In this document: one piece after another, positions 12,724 through 15,248 of the stretch
How the letters are laid out: the number at the start of each line of letters is the position of its first letter
Numbering within the stretch: position 1 is the first letter of the stretch
From: JBBDYD01 sp040901865
GTDB lineage: Bacteria; Bacteroidota; Ignavibacteria; UBA10030
Assembly: GCA_040901865.1 (NCBI GenBank)
Contig: JBBDYD010000163.1
Coordinates: forward strand, 1 to 15,248
Length of the DNA stretch: 15,248 nucleotides
Reading direction: 5' to 3'
Made by a program: the position numbers and the translations under genes
The notes under the pieces: model-generated
The model's input: only the letters and a program-made list of their open reading frames with translations
Told to the model about the DNA's origin: nothing
The model's database searches: none

Positions 12724-15138
12724 TCAAATGCTCATCCAATAGCTGATCTTCAGAAGGAGGACATTTTGGACGGGCAATGAAAAAACATTATTGAAATCCC
12801 TGCCAAGAGTTGTTCCATAGACGCCGTAATCCCCGGCCCGCGCCTGTGACCAGACAAGAAACAGGGTACTGCCGGGAAGATATTCCCACCTCAGGACAAG
12901 ATTGGAATTCAGGGACAACCGATTGAACTCGGGCCAACTATGGGGGATCGGGATGAACTGATCCAGCGACGCCATTCTGACGAAATTCTCGTACCGTCCC
13001 TTGGCGAAGAAGAGCTGCAGGTACGCCTGGAGCGTCAGGTCCCGTGCAAAGATAAAGCTACCGCGGGTTGTGAAATCCCATCCGCTGGTCGTTCGTTCGG
13101 CGAGAATGGTCGTCAGGTTCGGCGAAACCAACGGATCGACAACATTGGTCACCCATGATAAGAAGCGGTTCTGCCGATTGTTTTCCAACAGGAGCGATAC
13201 TGTGAAGGCCGTGGAGAGCTTTAGTTCTGTTTCCATGCCAGTTCTGAATGACGTTCCGTTCCGCGAATCGTTTCCGAAATCGACCGAGATGAGACCCACG
13301 ACGCTCTGCCTCGGATCGGACTCGATCGCAAAAGCCCATTGACGGTTGGAGGCCCTCCGAAACAATCCGTTGCCCCGGGTTTCGCGGTCATCATAGTTCC
13401 CGAGATCCAGAGCTCCGCCAACCGAGATCTCCCAGAAATTCGGCAGCATGATGTAGCCGCTCAGATTGTAATTTTCGAAAAGCTCGGCATCGTCAAAATT
13501 GTATCTCTTGTGAAGGAACAAGCTCACGTTATAGATCCTCTTCCAATCCGTAACTTCATCATCCCGATACAGAATTTGAGCGGTCCCTCCCCAATCGTTG
13601 GGCCGTCGAAAAAACCCGACATCATTGACGTTGTATTTTTTGGATGTAAAATCTACGTTGAAATTTCCCTGCCAATGCACTCCCGCGTCTTTGCTGAACT
13701 GTATCAATCCTGCCGACCCGTCCAGCACCGATCCGTCCGGGGCGGAAGTGTGCGAGCCGACGAGGAATCCGGAAATCCGATAGGTGCTTTGATCAAACTT
13801 CAGGTTCCAATCCACTCCGCCTGTCAGAGCCGGAATGCGTCCCTTCCGCTGCACGGACGTCATCATGATTCCGGCGTTCGAATTCCCCAACACGTCTTTG
13901 CGAAGGCGCAAAACGGTGTAGTTGGTCAGGGGTTCAACCGTCTTTGTCGATCTGGCGCCAAGGGAATCAACGAACGTCGCCTCCTCTTCGGCGGTGACCG
14001 CCTCAAGTATCCCGATAGAGAGTCCTCCCTCAGTTTTCCCGGAGATCTTGGCCGCGCCGAGAATTGTTGACGATCTCGGTTCCTGTTCTACATATCCGCC
14101 CGGGGGGGCCTGAACACTAATGGCCCTGCCCACACGTCTGGAATAGAACAGACCCGGTCCGCCAAACGTCGAGAGCCGAAAGATCTGCGATCCCTCGATA
14201 AAGAACGGCCTTTTTTCAGGGTAGAACGTTTCGATGGTGCTGAGATTCAACACGGCCGGATCAGCTTCGACCTGGCCGAAATCTGGATTAAACGTCGCAT
14301 CGATAGTCAAGGAGGTCGTTGGCCGGATCTTGAGATCAAACCCTGCGTTCGATGTAAAGTCGTTCCCGTCCGGAAATGCAGGGGAGACAGGCAGGAACCG
14401 GTTTCCACCGACGACATACGGAAGAAGTTCAACCTGACCGGGGCGCCTGATATTCTGCAGCCCGGTCAAATGGCCGAATTTCGAAACGGATCCGCTTTCG
14501 CTCTTGCCGATCAGCACCCAATGCTGAATCTCGTAAAGGCGCGAGATGTATCGGATGAACTGCACTCCCCACTCCTGTTCCTCCTTGTCCGGAAACCGAA
14601 GCACTTTGAATGGGATTCTGATCTCAGCCGTCCATCCGTTTGATGTCACCTGAACCTCAGTTTCCCACACGACATCCCAGGACGCATCCTCTTCCGTTCC
14701 GTCGTCGGAGATCAGGATATCAGTTTTGACACCCGCTGCGTTGACGGTGAATTCAAACGCTGTCTGATGATCGTGGTAGCTGTCGAGCCGAACAGAGATC
14801 CAATCGGATTCCACCTCGTCATCGCGTCTGGCGAGGCGCGCGACAATACCCGACGGGTCGGAATCGGTCATTGTGGCGCCGATATAGAGCGCATCCTCAT
14901 CGTACAGAATACGGATCTCCGTCTGCTGCGTTCCCGGCTGGCCTTCCAACGGGAGGTACTGCGTAAACCCGTTGCTGGGCGAAGCCAATTGCCACTCGGC
15001 CTCATTCAGGATCCCATCGATCCTGGGAGCTATCGCGATGCGGACGGCAGTTGCCTTCTTATCGCCAGCACCGGCCAAAAGGACAGAAACAGTGGAGAGT
15101 GAGAAAAGGAAAATGGGAATGAACCGGCGTGTATTCAT
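12724..15138 (-). CDS. CBM9-like/DUF5916 outer-membrane protein
   Basis: 804 residues. Signal peptide about 1-23 (TRRFIPIFLFSLSTVSVLLAGAG). A family 9 carbohydrate-binding-like beta-sandwich (about 36-225) follows, with IDGILNEAEW, ILYDEDALYIG and WTAEIRIPF. A long C-terminal part (about 235-804) then has the DUF5916 hallmark FNPDFGQVEADPAVLNLS, followed by TIETFYPEKRPFFIEG. The rest is rich in alternating aromatic/polar strands (for example NLVLRWEYLPGSTLFLVWSQ), fitting an outer-membrane beta-barrel. Proteins of this type are common in Bacteroidota, Gemmatimonadota and relatives; their substrate is not established and no SusC/SusD or glycoside hydrolase genes are adjacent here. The ATG at 15138 has no Shine-Dalgarno. 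Downstream lies the large hairpin. Confidence 0.88.
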   Translation of the reverse strand: MNTRRFIPIFLFSLSTVSVLLAGAGDKKATAVRIAIAPRIDGILNEAEWQLASPSNGFTQYLPLEGQPGTQQTEIRILYDEDALYIGATMTDSDPSGIVARLARRDDEVESDWISVRLDSYHDHQTAFEFTVNAAGVKTDILISDDGTEEDASWDVVWETEVQVTSNGWTAEIRIPFKVLRFPDKEEQEWGVQFIRYISRLYEIQHWVLIGKSESGSVSKFGHLTGLQNIRRPGQVELLPYVVGGNRFLPVSPAFPDGNDFTSNAGFDLKIRPTTSLTIDATFNPDFGQVEADPAVLNLSTIETFYPEKRPFFIEGSQIFRLSTFGGPGLFYSRRVGRAISVQAPPGGYVEQEPRSSTILGAAKISGKTEGGLSIGILEAVTAEEEATFVDSLGARSTKTVEPLTNYTVLRLRKDVLGNSNAGIMMTSVQRKGRIPALTGGVDWNLKFDQSTYRISGFLVGSHTSAPDGSVLDGSAGLIQFSKDAGVHWQGNFNVDFTSKKYNVNDVGFFRRPNDWGGTAQILYRDDEVTDWKRIYNVSLFLHKRYNFDDAELFENYNLSGYIMLPNFWEISVGGALDLGNYDDRETRGNGLFRRASNRQWAFAIESDPRQSVVGLISVDFGNDSRNGTSFRTGMETELKLSTAFTVSLLLENNRQNRFLSWVTNVVDPLVSPNLTTILAERTTSGWDFTTRGSFIFARDLTLQAYLQLFFAKGRYENFVRMASLDQFIPIPHSWPEFNRLSLNSNLVLRWEYLPGSTLFLVWSQARAGDYGVYGTTLGRDFNNVFSLPVQNVLLLKISYWMSI

Positions 15139-15185
15139 TTCGAGAAGTTAAGGGAAGATGGGAAGAGTTTCAAGTGTGAATACTA

Positions 15186-15248
15186 GTGAAGGGTGAAGGG
15201 TGAAGGGTAAAGGGTGAAGGGTGAAGGGTAAAGGGTAAAGGGTGAAGG
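15186..15248 (+). repeat. Heptamer tandem array GTGAAGG/GTAAAGG (9 units, continues past window)
   Basis: Nine exact-register 7-bp units, six GTGAAGG and three GTAAAGG, reaching the right window edge. It lies 47 nt upstream of the DUF5916 start, where a promoter would be expected; no clear -10/-35 pair was found in 15139-15185. Confidence 0.9.

Overview
The window looks like a chromosomal segment from a member of the Bacteroidota/Chlorobi/Ignavibacteria (FCB) group. This is inferred from gene content: a bactofilin next to an AtpZ-I-B-E-F-H-A-G cluster with no atpD or atpC inside it, an outer-membrane DUF5916-type protein, a membrane-fused M28 peptidase, and weak or missing Shine-Dalgarno sites before several genes. 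No ribosomal RNA or other taxonomic marker is present, and no tRNA, rRNA, CRISPR array or transposase gene was seen.

Left part (1-6404, all minus strand): a likely single transcription unit. It starts at a good sigma70-type promoter (6376-6404) and reads M23 peptidase, bactofilin, atpZ, atpI, atpB, atpE, atpF, atpH, atpA, atpG, with atpG cut by the left window edge. Gaps are 3-55 nt or genes overlap, except for a 100-nt spacer with repeats before atpA. The products are a periplasmic cell-wall hydrolase, a cytoskeletal polymer, and most of a proton-type F1Fo ATP synthase.

Middle part: a GT4 glycosyltransferase (minus, 6416-7537) is divergent from a plus-strand pair, a membrane-anchored alpha/beta hydrolase (7916-8830) and a secreted M28 metallopeptidase with a multi-pass membrane domain (8787-11105), which overlap by 44 nt. 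The 378-nt divergent spacer is filled with short-period repeats.

Right part (minus): an RlmD-family rRNA uracil methyltransferase (11139-12569) converges on the M28 gene. It is preceded by a 154-nt spacer with a decamer array and a large hairpin, and then by a CBM9-like/DUF5916 outer-membrane protein (12724-15138). The window ends inside a heptamer array.

The most unusual signal is not a gene. Every spacer of 100 nt or more carries a short-period repeat array (7, 8 or about 10 bp units), in at least six unrelated sequence types. One type, a 35-bp array of five heptamers ending in GGACTGC or GGACTGT, occurs as two inverted copies around the glycosyltransferase/hydrolase spacer. A third copy sits in frame inside the rlmD coding sequence, adding about 12 residues to the protein.
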